From Aureobasidium sp. EXF-3400 (taxonomy: Eukaryota > Ascomycota > Dothideomycetes > Dothideales > Saccotheciaceae): DNA of 43,837 nucleotides. A program made the position numbers and the translations under genes. Below, piece by piece: positions 18,052 to 27,194 of this stretch. Position 1 is the stretch's first letter; each line of letters starts with the position of its first letter. Below the pieces are notes generated by a model. The model was not told the origin of the DNA and ran no database searches. It saw nothing but the letters and a program-made list of their open reading frames with translations. The stretch covers positions 1 to 43,837 of the forward strand of contig SWBL01000388.1 of assembly GCA_024195585.1 (NCBI GenBank). Direction: 5' to 3'.

Positions 18052-19189
18052 TCATCTGACAGTGCCATTGCTGAAGATACCACGACGGAGTTTCTTGCGA
18101 CAGTCCATGCAGTACCAGTGCACATTCTCTGGTGGTGCTTTTCTCAGATTAACGCATGCTGTATGGAACCACTTTCCTTTGCACTGTTTGGCTCTAGGTC
18201 AGTAATCAAAGTAGCAAAGCATTGCATGTAATGATAAACTTACATCGTTGTCTTTGTGGTTGTCGCATAGAACCATGGTGCCGCCAACGGTGTCATTGCA
18301 AATGCAATAGATACGATCAGGGTCATCTTGACTTGAGTCGTCTTGCTCGGGTGCGTCTTCCATGGTAGCATCTGCGTTCTGCATGGTTTTTGATCTTGTG
18401 TGGTAATTACTCTTGACTGCTGTGGCCTCGGGCAGTGGGCTAGAGTCTGTTTCGACAACATCCTGCTCGGTGTTTTGTAGCGCGGAATCTTGCTCGGCAA
18501 CTGTCTGCTCGATAGAGGGTAGCGCAGAGGAGTCGTCCTCGTCATCTCGGTGTTCAGTGCCGTTGAGCTGAGTGTCGCCGTCGGCACCGTCGTCCTTTTT
18601 GACGTTGTGTTCAGTATCATCGAGCTGAGTGTTGTCGAACTGTGTGTTCTCGAGTTGAGTGCTTTCACCCTCAGGCATGGTGAAATCTGCTTCCACATCA
18701 TCACCATGATGCACGATGACAGCCTGCACCTCTGTATCCGAAACATCCTCCACATCGTCGTTGCTGTCAACAGTGCCAACAGTGCGGTCTCCCGGGATCC
18801 AAGGGAGATGTTCACGATCCACGACCACATCATCACGGACCCAGGGGTTAACAACCACAGCCCGAAACATCTCAGAAGGAGCACGTCTCAGATGTTTGGT
18901 CTTACAACCAAGGTTTCTGCCACTGATTTCAAGATCAGCCAAAGAAAAGCACACATTGTTGATATTCAAAAACTTACCGCATGTAGAGTAGACATTCCAG
19001 CACAGGCAAAGCGAGCAAATCAATTACTCGGCTATGGATTCCAGTGTTCAATGCTCTGATCCAAGCATCGACTTCACCGCGAGTAAGATCTTCAGGGGCG
19101 GGGAGGTTGGGCTCGACGGCGAGGTGGGCTGCGAGGCGGCGCACGAGTATCATGGTTTGCTCAGCGGAGGTGATGTAGTTGGCTGCCAT
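18052..19189 (-). CDS. PHD-finger (ING-type) protein; one intron boundary unclear
   Basis: Exon 1 (19189..18978) encodes a helical N-terminal region (MAANYITSAEQTMILVRRLA...). Exon 2 (from 18922) carries a basic/hydrophobic stretch, then about 130 acidic, Thr/Gln-rich residues with repeated TQLxxT-like units, and then the first half of a PHD finger, YCICNDTVGGTMVLCDN. The second half, QCKGKWFHTACVNL and HWYCMDCRKKLR, is in exon 3, ending at 18052. Such ING-type PHD fingers read histone H3 tails, usually H3K4me, so this is probably a nuclear chromatin protein. The obvious GTAAGT donor (18243) puts exon 3 out of frame. A model using GT four bases further (exon 2 to 18240) with the second AG (exon 3 from 18191) restores the finger and gives 344 residues, but with an unusually long gap between the third and fourth zinc ligands. 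Confidence 0.7.
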
Positions 19190-19644
19190 GATGGACTAAA
19201 ACAGCGCTGTGAACATTCCCTGATCCAGGAAGTAGAGAACTGTAATATTTGGTTGTGAAGGGTGTGATGTTTGTCAATTGATGATGTCGTTGTGACTTGC
19301 TTGCTCCTGCGCATTCAGGTGGAAACAGGTGATTGCGACTTTCCGGTGTGTTCTTTTGTGTTCCGTGTTGGCAGCGCGCGAATGTGTGAAAGCCAGAGTC
19401 TCATCCTGAATTAGGCCGAGACTGGCAAGAAGTTTGCAGGCTTTCTCCAAAGACGAGCTTTGTGATGGTTTGTGGCAATTCTGGAGTATGATTGAAACAG
19501 ATCAAACAAGGCCGACCGGATGCAAACATATGTACTAGCCTACTAAACATGCAGATATAGGCACGATTTCTACTACTTGTTAAGCCATGAGTATTTCGAA
19601 GATATGTTTTCAAAGGCTACATACACTAAATACGCGTGGACGGC
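19190..19644. other. Intergenic, no gene seen
   Basis: This holds the promoter of the PHD-finger gene (right of 19189) and the 3' flank of the second F-box-like gene. The open frames are short and unremarkable. Confidence 0.5.
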
Positions 19645-20223
19645 TCAAGAACCACCGCGTTGAGTGATGCGCAGACATTTCTCTACCAGCATGTCACAGA
19701 ACATGTTCAAAGATATGGAACCTTCTCCGGTGTCCTGAGTATGCATCCACATACTCAACCTGTGCGTCAGTGCATACCACAAGACTGAATGTGCTTGCCA
19801 GTTCTTTAGCTGAAGGCATTTCACCAGGCCTCGTTTGTGTATGTCGCGTATGTCGCCACGAGTGTATACGATGGTAGCATCAATACCCATGGTTTTGGTC
19901 AATATTTCGTGCTCCATGGATGTCATGAAGTCGCTTGGAAGTTCTGATCTGCAAAGCAGGCGTACGACGATGCCTTTGTTGCCTTGTTGAGATTTGAAGC
20001 TGGCAACTCTTCTTTTGATGTTTTCGAGGTCGATTATGTATAGCGGTGCAGCCTCGGATCTGACTGTTGTGGTACTTTCGCAAAGCGAGTACACTTCTTG
20101 GGTGATTTGGAGACGAGTTTTCAATAGACCTGGCACACCGTCGCGGAAGAAGTGGTGTTCCTCTTGCAGGATATTTTCATACACCATGACTCGAATCTCC
20201 AGAGGAAGATGGAAGAAGTTCAT
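19645..20223 (-). CDS. Small F-box-like (2EXR-type) fungal protein, paralogue 2
   Basis: The protein is 192 residues from the ATG at 20223; the frame is open a little further upstream but without an ATG. The N terminus MNFFHLPLEIRVMVYENIL is the fungal F-box-like motif. It is followed by GVPGLLKTRLQITQEVYSLC, which is clearly related in sequence and spacing to the gene at 2915..3574. After about residue 60 the two diverge: this copy lacks the hydrophobic C-terminal stretch and has instead a mixed alpha/beta region with YIIDLENIKRRVASF and GIVVRLLCRSELPSDFM. The function is unknown. Many Pezizomycotina genomes carry expanded, fast-evolving sets of such proteins. The two copies are 16 kb apart and in the same orientation, so they are not a recent tandem duplication. 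Confidence 0.65.
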   Translation of the reverse strand: MNFFHLPLEIRVMVYENILQEEHHFFRDGVPGLLKTRLQITQEVYSLCESTTTVRSEAAPLYIIDLENIKRRVASFKSQQGNKGIVVRLLCRSELPSDFMTSMEHEILTKTMGIDATIVYTRGDIRDIHKRGLVKCLQLKNWQAHSVLWYALTHRLSMWMHTQDTGEGSISLNMFCDMLVEKCLRITQRGGS

Positions 20224-20817
20224 GTTGGCTTGAGGAGTCGTTAATTTGCTGACGTGTGGTGTGTAAGGTCGAAACTCGTGCAACTTTCGAAAGAGCTCTC
20301 CAGAAATCCTGCCTTTTATGTCGAGATCAAAGTCAACGAGATACTCAGTGATCCACTGTGTAATTATGGTGATCCTGTGAATCTATTCGTTGGCTTTGGT
20401 ATGAGGTTCGTGCTCTGAGCAAATATTCTCAGATCCTCGTCGCTGATTTGTCGGGTGTGACCGGTATGGGCAGCAGGCCTCATAAACTTTACGAGACTGT
20501 AGATTTTAGCAAATATGTGCCACAATCTCTGCTGACTGATCTTGCTCGACGCTCCAAGATGAGTAAGCAGAATCCGTGATCTCGAGCTCCCGTAAGCAGA
20601 CATACAAGTAGCGTCCAGCTCCAGTTCTTCTTCTCTTGCCATCGCACGTCGTGCTCTCCACAACACTGACTCCCATGTAAGTGTGCCACATTCCTGTTCC
20701 TGCTAACGTCCTCTAGGTACCGGCACAATCAGCTTGTACCTCTTCGTGGTGTGTCGGACCAGTAGCCTCAGGGTGAAGCCAAATCAAGCTGCCGACTTCG
20801 ACCATCCGACGATCATC

Positions 20818-20885
20818 CGCGATACCGACCGACGAACCGACCGACCACAACCGTGCGCACGAACGATACCGACCGAACGACTGAC
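20818..20885. repeat. CCGA-rich short tandem tract
   Basis: The tetranucleotide-like CCGA recurs (CCGACCGACGAACCGACCGA), and GATACCGACCGA occurs twice about 45 bases apart. The tract sits immediately left of the minisatellite. It is probably slippage-derived. No function is evident. Confidence 0.7.
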
Positions 20886-21205
20886 GCAATGCAAGGCAGG
20901 TATAGGGCAAGAGGAGGTAGTTAGAAAGCTCAAAGCAGCAATGCGATGCAGGCAGGCTTCTCAGCCATGGAGTGGGAGCAGATGGACGCGTCTGATTTAG
21001 CCCGAAGAGAAGGATCATCACCAGCGGTATGCGATGCAGGCAACGAGCTGACGAGCACGTGAGTGGGAGCCGGGTGGACACATCCGAGGCCCCAAGAGGA
21101 GGTAGTTGGCACTATGATGAGACTGATGAGTTTCAGAAGGGAGCCAGGCGGACACGTCTGGGGTAGCCCGAAGAGGTGGATCGAAAATGCGATGCAGGCA
21201 TGGCT
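20885..21205. repeat. Degenerate minisatellite, about 88-bp units
   Basis: The core ATGCGATGCAGGCA begins at 20941, 21029 and 21187, with diverged equivalents near 20886 (GCAATGCAAGGCA) and 21114. Between cores, related blocks recur in the same order: GTGGGAGC or GGGAGCC, then GGACGCGTCTG / GGACACATCCG / GGACACGTCTG, then AGCCCGAAGAG or CCCAAGAGGAGG, then GATGAG. The first full period is 88 bp; a later unit is shorter (about 73 bp). About four units are visible, 70-80% alike by eye. It is not coding by any frame I trust. Confidence 0.8.
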
Positions 21206-21448
21206 GATGAGCCATAAGGAACTTGACTGGGTTGACGTACCTGTTGAGTCTCAGGAAGAAGTTCTTTCTTCATCGGTTCTGTTGGTCCCTTGGACTGGCG
21301 GCTGAAGAAGGATGTGCAGTGAGGTTCTCGGCTGGCCTGCGAGACAGTTGACGGAGGATAATATACCAAGACAGTCATGCCTTCGTCGACCCAAGAACAG
21401 TTCCTGCTCCCCCTTTGTTGCAACTGTGACCAGTGAGTTTGGTGCTTC

Positions 21449-22099
21449 TCATGATAATCTTTCACCGTCAGCAGTGTTTTGAGCTCTAGCTTCATTGGAT
21501 CCTAGCCTCTCCAATTGCTCCTTTCGTGCAACAAGGTCCTTGAAACCACGAACATCTTCGCATCCTTTAGGCATAAAGGCTTCAGCGCCCCGTTTGACAT
21601 GACATCTGTGACAACTGTAAGAATCTGGCTGGGCTATAGACCGCCAAAACAAAAGCATGCCACCGAGCCTCATGAGACTACAAACCTCGCAACGATGCCG
21701 AACGGGGGTCGTGTAAAGCACAGGACGATGGGGTTTCCAGGTTAGTTCTTCACGCACCCAGGTACGGGTTCTCAACCAGAATTTCAAGTTTTGTGACAAC
21801 TTGAAAACCGGGTCAGTGTAATATCTGTCTTTCATCCTTTTTCTGTTTTGCTCTTTCAGCTCGGGATCGTCTTGATACAGGTGCTGCCAGCTATGATGGT
21901 TCCAAGCCATCTCCTTCTCGTGATATTCCGCATCTGTGCGCCTTCGAAGCTTGATTGCATCCAGCCGCTGTCTCCGTTTGATGGGGTCCTTTGACAGGGT
22001 TACACTTTTGAAACTGGACAAAGACAAAAGCCTTGATGAGATTGAGACATATGGCTTCTTCTCGAAGAAGTCAATTCTCTGGGATAGTTTTGCCAACAT
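21449..22099 (-). CDS. Small CxxC protein of unknown function
   Basis: A single-exon frame of 216 codons. I do not recognise it. The first 40 residues (MLAKLSQRIDFFEKKPYVS...) could be a mitochondrial-type basic leader. The next 60 are strongly charged and helical (IKRRQRLDAIKLRRRTDAEYHEKE, then ELKEQNRKRMKDRYYTDPVF). The core then has HRCEVCSLMRLGG and, about 25 residues later, SCHRCHVKRGAEAFMPKGC, so four Cys in two CxxC pairs could bind one zinc. The C terminus is a charged helix. The style of repeated basic (D/N)P and aromatic motifs before a CxxC pair resembles orphan proteins that occur in many copies in some dothideomycetes, but that is an impression. Its coding density and length make it likelier real than chance. 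Confidence 0.55.
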   Translation of the reverse strand: MLAKLSQRIDFFEKKPYVSISSRLLSLSSFKSVTLSKDPIKRRQRLDAIKLRRRTDAEYHEKEMAWNHHSWQHLYQDDPELKEQNRKRMKDRYYTDPVFKLSQNLKFWLRTRTWVREELTWKPHRPVLYTTPVRHRCEVCSLMRLGGMLLFWRSIAQPDSYSCHRCHVKRGAEAFMPKGCEDVRGFKDLVARKEQLERLGSNEARAQNTADGERLS

Positions 22100-22402
22100 A
22101 GCAGTCGATGTTGTTTATCGCGACCAGACAAGCAACAATATGATATGGTCAACAAGGAGGTGAAGTGCGGCAACAAACGTCCAGGGATCATCATCGTTGT
22201 TGACGCACGGGCGCTGATTTTTTGGTCCTCTTGCAACAATTGATTTCTTGCTCTGCTACGTAACAACACCCAAACGACTTTCTCTAAACAACAACAGACC
22301 TATTCTCTCAGGAACCAGAATATCCAAGTCGCATATATCTGCCCACAACAAATACACGCCGCATCTACCTAAAACTCCTGCCGAGACACGAAAAATTTCA
22401 CC
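22100..22402. promoter_or_regulatory. Divergent promoter region, CxxC gene and RRP17
   Basis: 303 bases between two divergent starts. The RRP17 side is A/C-rich (AACAACAACAG-type runs), as expected of a fungal leader. No other element was recognised. Confidence 0.4.
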
Positions 22403-23134
22403 ATGGCACCACGACAAGCACCTCGTGCACCACCAGCAAAACGTCGCAAGACAACCACTCAAGTCGAAGAGCTGAAATTCGATCCCGAGGCGCGCAACGA
22501 ATGGTTGACTGGTTTCCGCAAGAGAAAGCAACAGCGCATCAAGCACGCACAAGAACAGTCCGCCAAGATCGAAAAGGAAGAGAAGGTCAAGGCGAGGAAA
22601 GAGGTATGCGTTATTGCACATCCCACACTTGCTGCCTTTGCAAGATGCTGATATGAGGGATACTAGTTGCGCGATCAGAGAAAAGTAGATCTAGAACGCC
22701 ATGTCGCCGAAGTAAACGACCTGCTCAGAAAAGCCAATAAAGATTCGGACGACGAGACATCTGCCGCAGAAGATGAAGAAGAAGAGTGGGGCGGCATCGC
22801 TTCACCGCCGAGACCGTCCATTGACGGCGTGGACGAGTATGTCGACGAGGACAAGTACACAACAGTCACCATCGAAGCCATGGAAGATGCAAAGGCTTTC
22901 ATGAACGATTCAGACGATGAGGCGCAGGCTACTGTGGTGAAAGAGGACGCTGATGGCAAGGACGGTGATGTGGTCAAGAAGAAGACGGTCTGGTCAAAAG
23001 GAAAGAAGGTGGACCCCAAGAGCAAGCCCAAGAAGAAGAAGTTCAGATACGAGAGCAAGGGCGAGAGAAAAGAGGCTCGTGTCAAGCAAAAGGCAAAGAA
23101 TGCCGCTGCGAAGAAGGCTAGAACGGGCAATTGA
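22403..23134 (+). CDS. RRP17: Ribosomal RNA-processing protein 17 (Nop25/NOL12 family)
   Basis: This is a nucleolar protein of the Nop25/NOL12 family; yeast Rrp17 is a 5'-3' exonuclease needed for 5' end trimming of 5.8S and 25S rRNA. Exon 1 is 22403..22603 and exon 2 is 22667..23134, phase 0 at GTATGC/ACTAG, giving 222 residues. The family core spans the junction: VEELKFDPEARNEWLTGFRKRK, then a Lys/Glu-rich helix through KVKARKE into LRDQRKVDLERHVAEVNDLL. The middle is acidic (DSDDETSAAEDEEEEWGG), and the C terminus is extremely basic (KKKKFRYESKGERKEARVK to KNAAAKKARTGN), a nucleolar-targeting type tail. Intron retention would stop the protein soon after residue 67. Confidence 0.9.
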
Positions 23135-23442
23135 TGGACGCATACGTTTCGTTTCGAGAGCACGCATGATACCCAAATAAGCATTTTGTTTTTCTAATGT
23201 CAAAGAAGAAGCTTCCATTTGATCGGCAAGGTGGTGGTATCATGTGCGAGGGAGATGATGATTTCTTTAAAAGAGTAACAAGTTCAGAAAAAACGCTCGG
23301 AGAATGCTCTCATTCTCTACGTAGCGATGATGACGCCCATGCTAACAACCCAAGATGAAGAAACGTCGATGGAAAAAGACGACGGAAGATACGAGAAAGA
23401 GGCCGCGGCGAAACGGATGCAAAGGTGAAGAGAAGAGGTGGC
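23135..23442. other. Intergenic between convergent RRP17 and tropomyosin
   Basis: About 308 bases holding two 3' UTRs. No gene, RNA or repeat is visible. Confidence 0.5.
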
Positions 23443-24199
23443 TTAGATGTTGCCAATCTCGGCAACAAAGTCGTCGAGCTCCTTCTTGGTGGCATTGTAC
23501 TTCTGGGCCATCTCCTCGTACTTGGCCTCCCATTGGTCGCGGGCGGCCTCCAGGGCTTGCACCTTGCGCTCGTAGTGGCCGGCCTTGACGTCGGTCTGGC
23601 GGAGCCTGCGAGTAGCATGTCAGTAAGAGGATTGCATCACATGTTAGGCGTGCGAACGTACTTGTCGTTGGTCTCTCTCAAGTTTCTGTCGGCCTCCTCG
23701 GCCTCCTCCTCGAGGAGCTGCAGTCTTCTCTGCAAGCTCTCGTTCTGGGTACCGTGCTGGGCGCTCTCGTCGGCGGCGGCCTTTGCGTCCTTGAGACCAG
23801 ACTCAATCTTCTCCAGCTCGCTCTCGAGGAGTTGGTTCTTGTGCTTCAACGAGGTGATTTCTTGCTCCTTGGCGAGGTTCTCCTGCTCAAGTGACTTGAC
23901 CTTTGCCTTGAGCTCCTCGTTCTTGGCGGCAGACTCGTCGGCCTCGAGGCGGAGGGCGTTCATGCGCTGTTGTTGGGACACATGTCAGCTTGGGTGAAGA
24001 AGCGGTGGGGCATGAGGGGTAATTGGAGAAGGCGGCAGCGACAGGAAGATCAGATATAGACTGTAATTTGGACGATTTCGAATCATGCACCTTGCGGTGT
24101 ATTAAGGGGAATCGTTGATTTTCATCATGTAGATGTGGCATGCAGAGAGAAGGTGTTTGAGCTTTTGTTGATGACACGCACCTGCTTGATGGCGTCCAT
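23443..24199 (-). CDS. Tropomyosin
   Basis: This actin-filament-binding coiled coil stabilises actin cables for polarised growth and cytokinesis. Three exons (24199..24182, 23966..23662, 23605..23443) give 161 residues, matching the short fungal tropomyosins. Exon 1 encodes only MDAIKQ (18 nt); exon 2 starts RMNALRLEADESAAKNEELK, the classic tropomyosin opening with its first heptads. The heptad pattern is unbroken through KVKSLEQENLAKEQEITSL, ESLQRRLQLLEEEAEEADRN and LRQTDVKAGHYERKVQALE to the end, KKELDDFVAEIGNI. The 3' junction (GTACGT/CGCAG, phase 2) is required to join ETNDK to LRQTDV. Intron 1 is 215 nt, long for this genome. The gene is divergent from the securin-like gene at 24726. 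Confidence 0.96.
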
Positions 24200-24725
24200 C
24201 TTGTGTGTTTGTTGTGATTACTGGGTTGTGGTAGAAGATCGAGAACGCTGGAGAGCTGAAGCTGAGTAGAACGAGGACAGAAGTCGAGAAAGTGGTCTTG
24301 TTCTGTTGCAGTATATGTGTATAGAGAGTAGAGCAGAAGTTCAGGGGGAGGGGATTTGGTGTGATAGAGACGCAACCCGCCAAGCTCGGACCACCAGACA
24401 TCCGAGGCGACTCGCTGGTCCGTGACAGCTGCGTTGCCGCGTCGACACAGAGCATCAACAGAAGGCAGGCAAGAGCTTTTACGGCCTCCCTCCTGTAACC
24501 GTGGTTAGGACAGTAGTTCGTAGCAGTTCCTCCTGTCACGGCTGTCCAAACTTGACACGGTCGCAATTGCTCATCTAATTCCCAGTCATGCGACTGACAG
24601 AGCCTGCGTAAACAAAGAAGCTCTTGACAACCACTCGCACTACATTTACTGCCTGACGCACTGCCCGCACTTCTCTCGACTTTTCTCCACCTGCATGTAC
24701 TGACATTATACGACAACCGACCACC
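24200..24725. promoter_or_regulatory. Divergent promoter region, tropomyosin and securin-like gene
   Basis: 526 bases between divergent starts. The tropomyosin side is pyrimidine-rich on its sense strand, as is common upstream of strongly expressed fungal genes. No clear TATA box is visible on either side, and no other gene was seen. Confidence 0.4.
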
Positions 24726-25971
24726 ATGTTTGCTGCACGCGCTGATCAAGAGAATTTGGCCTATGCCCATCAAGCTGCTGCTGCCGCCAAACCATTGAAC
24801 CAACAGGCAAAAACTCCCGCCAACAAGGCTCCCAAGACGCCCTTCCGCCGCAACCAAAATGACGAAAATGATGCTTTTCAATCTGGTTTCAAGACAACAA
24901 AGACGACAAAGAAGGCCAATCTGGATCCTAATGCCTTCATTACACCTGCAGGCCCGCGCAACCGCGCTCCCCTGGGCATGAAGACGACCAATGCCAAGGC
25001 AAAGACTCCGGCTCCCTTAACCATCAAAGCATCTGCTCAGAAGACTCTCAGTCCTCGACTGCGCAGGCAGAAGGTCAAGATTCACCAGGCCGAACCTGTC
25101 CAGCAAGAGCAGGATGACGGTGTCCCAGACATTGAGTATATGCCCCCCAGATCTATTCGTGAGTCTGTCCTTACTTCCCTCTCTGTGACATTTACTGACC
25201 TCTCTAGCCCTACCTGACCATCCAGACACAATCCACGAACGTGACTACTCTATTCTGTCTCCCGAGTATGCTACCAAAGGCTTCTGGGGCGCCTTCGAGA
25301 ACGCTCCTGATGAGCACGGTGTGCGTCCATCTGAACGCAAAAATCGCGAGATGATGGCTCGTACCGATAAGATCCAGCAAGACATCATCCGCCGCGCCCT
25401 CGAAGCCGATGACTTCCTCAGTCTTGACCTCACAAAGGTTCGCAAGGCCTTCGAGGAGAAGGAGCAGCAGTCCAGAGCTCCTTCCAGCCTGTCGGCCCGA
25501 CGTGCTGCCAGTGCTTTGTCAAGGTCATCATCAACCACTGCACTAGGTCCTCGTTTCGCCGCACCCACAGCAACCGCCGCCGCTCGCTCGCGTACGACTA
25601 CTGCTGTTCACTCTCAACCTCGCAAACCTATCTCGTCCCTGACTGATCCTACTGCATCATCAGCTCGCCATGCCAATGCTACTGCCACTTCGCGAAACAC
25701 ACTCGGCTATGCTAGAGGCCGTGCCGTTTCTGCTGTCTCGAGACGTCCGCTTTCTACCCTCTATGACAAGCCTGTTGCTCCTGCCGAGAAGAAGACCAGA
25801 ACTGTACTGGAGAATCTGATGGCCGATGACGCCGAGGTCGAAGAGCTAATTCGCGAACGTAATGCCCTCATGGAAGTCGACGAGCCCCCTGTCGAGCCTA
25901 TTAACAAGCTGTCGATTCTTTATGATGAAGATGACGAGTACAAAGACTTCCAGCTCACCGTACCAGAGTGA
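24726..25971 (+). CDS. Securin-like candidate / conserved mitotic-type disordered protein
   Basis: Exon 1 is 24726..25158 and exon 2 is 25208..25971, phase 1 at GTGAGT/CTCTAG, giving 398 residues. The N terminus resembles fungal securins in layout: MFAARADQENL (KEN-like degron position), Thr-Pro CDK-type sites (AKTP, PKTP, ITP), RAPLGMKTTN (destruction-box-like RxxL), and DIEYMPPRSIPLPD, a motif I associate with the Cut2/securin family. The centre has RDYSILSPEYATKGFWGAFENAP and a helical segment (KIQQDIIRRALEADDFLSLD). The C terminus is Ser/Ala/Thr/Arg-rich and ends acidic (YDEDDEYKDFQLTVPE). Securins hold separase inactive until anaphase. The family call is inference from motif order; a different disordered mitotic regulator would look similar. 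Confidence 0.6.
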
Positions 25972-26415
25972 GCAAAGAGTTGTCACAGACCAATATCCAG
26001 ACGCTCATTACCTTCTCTGACATGGTCCTGGTCACGAAAGATACAGTTCAACTACATTCATTCTCTCATGCCACTGATGATTTCTACGCCCACTCTTATG
26101 CTCTACATGCACCATGTCTCCAACTGCATGATCTTGGTGTTTACACAGACTGCTCCGGTCTCGGTTCAGATGACTGCATTCTTTAATGGAAGGTTTCAAT
26201 TGGGTAGCTTCGTGTTGGGTTTTTGGTTTTGGTTCCGGGGTAAAGCCTGTTTCTTCTTATTCGGGTCAACTGGTTGTATGGACAACACAGCTTGAAGGAG
26301 AAGCCAGTTGGCTCATGGGTAGGTGTCTATTCGATGATAATACAATCGCTTGTTTTAAGACCTTCACGCCATTGACCAAGCCCAAGCTTTGTGCAAGGGT
26401 GAATTCCATCCGTTT
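25972..26415. other. Intergenic, no gene seen
   Basis: Convergent 3' flanks of the securin-like gene and the first tandem paralogue. Open frames are short and T/G-rich, with no motif. Confidence 0.5.
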
Positions 26416-26970
26416 CTAAAGATCGGTGACATCTATGGCCATTCCACCATTTGGCAAGTAAATAATCTCAGCTTTTTTCGGTCGTGTCGATGCTGGTATC
26501 GTAGATGGATTGAGTTGCCTCCTCTCTACCCAAACAACAGAAATCCATCCACCCTCATCACAAATCCCAAAGCAAAGACCCCCATCATGGCGTACCCGCA
26601 CATTTGCGATTCCGTCACTCCCGTCTTTGTCTACTCCTTCGTCGTTTGGCATAGCGTGGTATATTCCATTTCGCAGGCTCTCATTTTCTGGCGTTGGATG
26701 GTTTGGTATGGTCAATGATGCCCTTGCCGAGGTTTTGTTGTGGTAGTCATGGGCTGCTGTGTTTGCCTCTTTGAGGTCGGTGTAGATACCCAGCAAGTCT
26801 TGTTCGGATGTTCGGCGGTAGGGATCTCTATCTAGGTTTTGCATAACGTAGACGTGGTTTTGAGTTGGCTTGGTGGAGGTTGTTGACTTGGGCGCAGAAG
26901 ATGAGGTAGGCTTTGGCTTCTCCTTGGGTGGAAGTTCCCCGACGGCTTTGCGTTTTTTGGTAGATGGCAT
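26416..26970 (-). CDS. Tandem paralogue A, unknown function
   Basis: The protein is 184 residues from the ATG at 26970; upstream in-frame sequence exists, but this start aligns with the start of the paralogue at 27641. It begins MPSTKKRKAVGELPPKEKPK, a likely NLS and Lys/Pro/Ser tail. The shared core follows: HVYVMQNLDRDPYRR, DLLGIYTDLKEANTAAHDYHN, LRNGIYHAMPNDEGVD, RVRHDGGLCFGICDE and ISVVWVERRQLNPSTI. I cannot name the family. The HVYVxxx...GIYTDxxxANxAAxxY pattern resembles a small alpha/beta domain found in fungal hypothetical proteins in which a beta-strand readout is followed by an Ala-rich helix. Relative to copy B it has a longer C terminus (KKAEIIYLPNGGMAIDVTDL). Confidence 0.65.
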   Translation of the reverse strand: MPSTKKRKAVGELPPKEKPKPTSSSAPKSTTSTKPTQNHVYVMQNLDRDPYRRTSEQDLLGIYTDLKEANTAAHDYHNKTSARASLTIPNHPTPENESLRNGIYHAMPNDEGVDKDGSDGIANVRVRHDGGLCFGICDEGGWISVVWVERRQLNPSTIPASTRPKKAEIIYLPNGGMAIDVTDL

Positions 26971-27194
26971 GTTACTGATTGTTTGTTTTAAGGAAAGCGT
27001 AATAACTTGGACACTTAAGTACTGTATGTCAATAAAAAAGGGATGGGCACAAGTTTGCAAGGCTTGTGTCACCTTGCATAACTCGTGTCTCCAGCTAGGG
27101 ATGACCGGGAACAGAAGCAATCTTTTCACAACCTCTGATCTACTTCAGTCAATTTTCTGATAGGTTCCATTGACCTTAATGTGGTTTGGCCACC

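Larger units (their letters stand above)
20224..21448. other. Gene-free, repeat-bearing region
   Basis: A stretch of 1.2 kb with no convincing coding frame. It contains the CCGA-rich tract and the degenerate minisatellite listed separately. Open frames across the repeats exist on several frames because the repeats are GC-balanced and stop-poor, and none has a recognisable product. Confidence 0.5.

Noticed and set aside
20713..21305. Open frames across the minisatellite as a repeat protein
   Set aside because: No single frame is maintained across the units, and the unit length changes (88 then about 73) would break any frame.
24050..24128. Possible second box C/D snoRNA in tropomyosin intron 1 (ATGATGA and CTGA 79 nt apart on the minus strand)
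   Set aside because: The flanks do not form a closing stem, no D' box with a recognisable rRNA guide is present, and such short boxes occur by chance.
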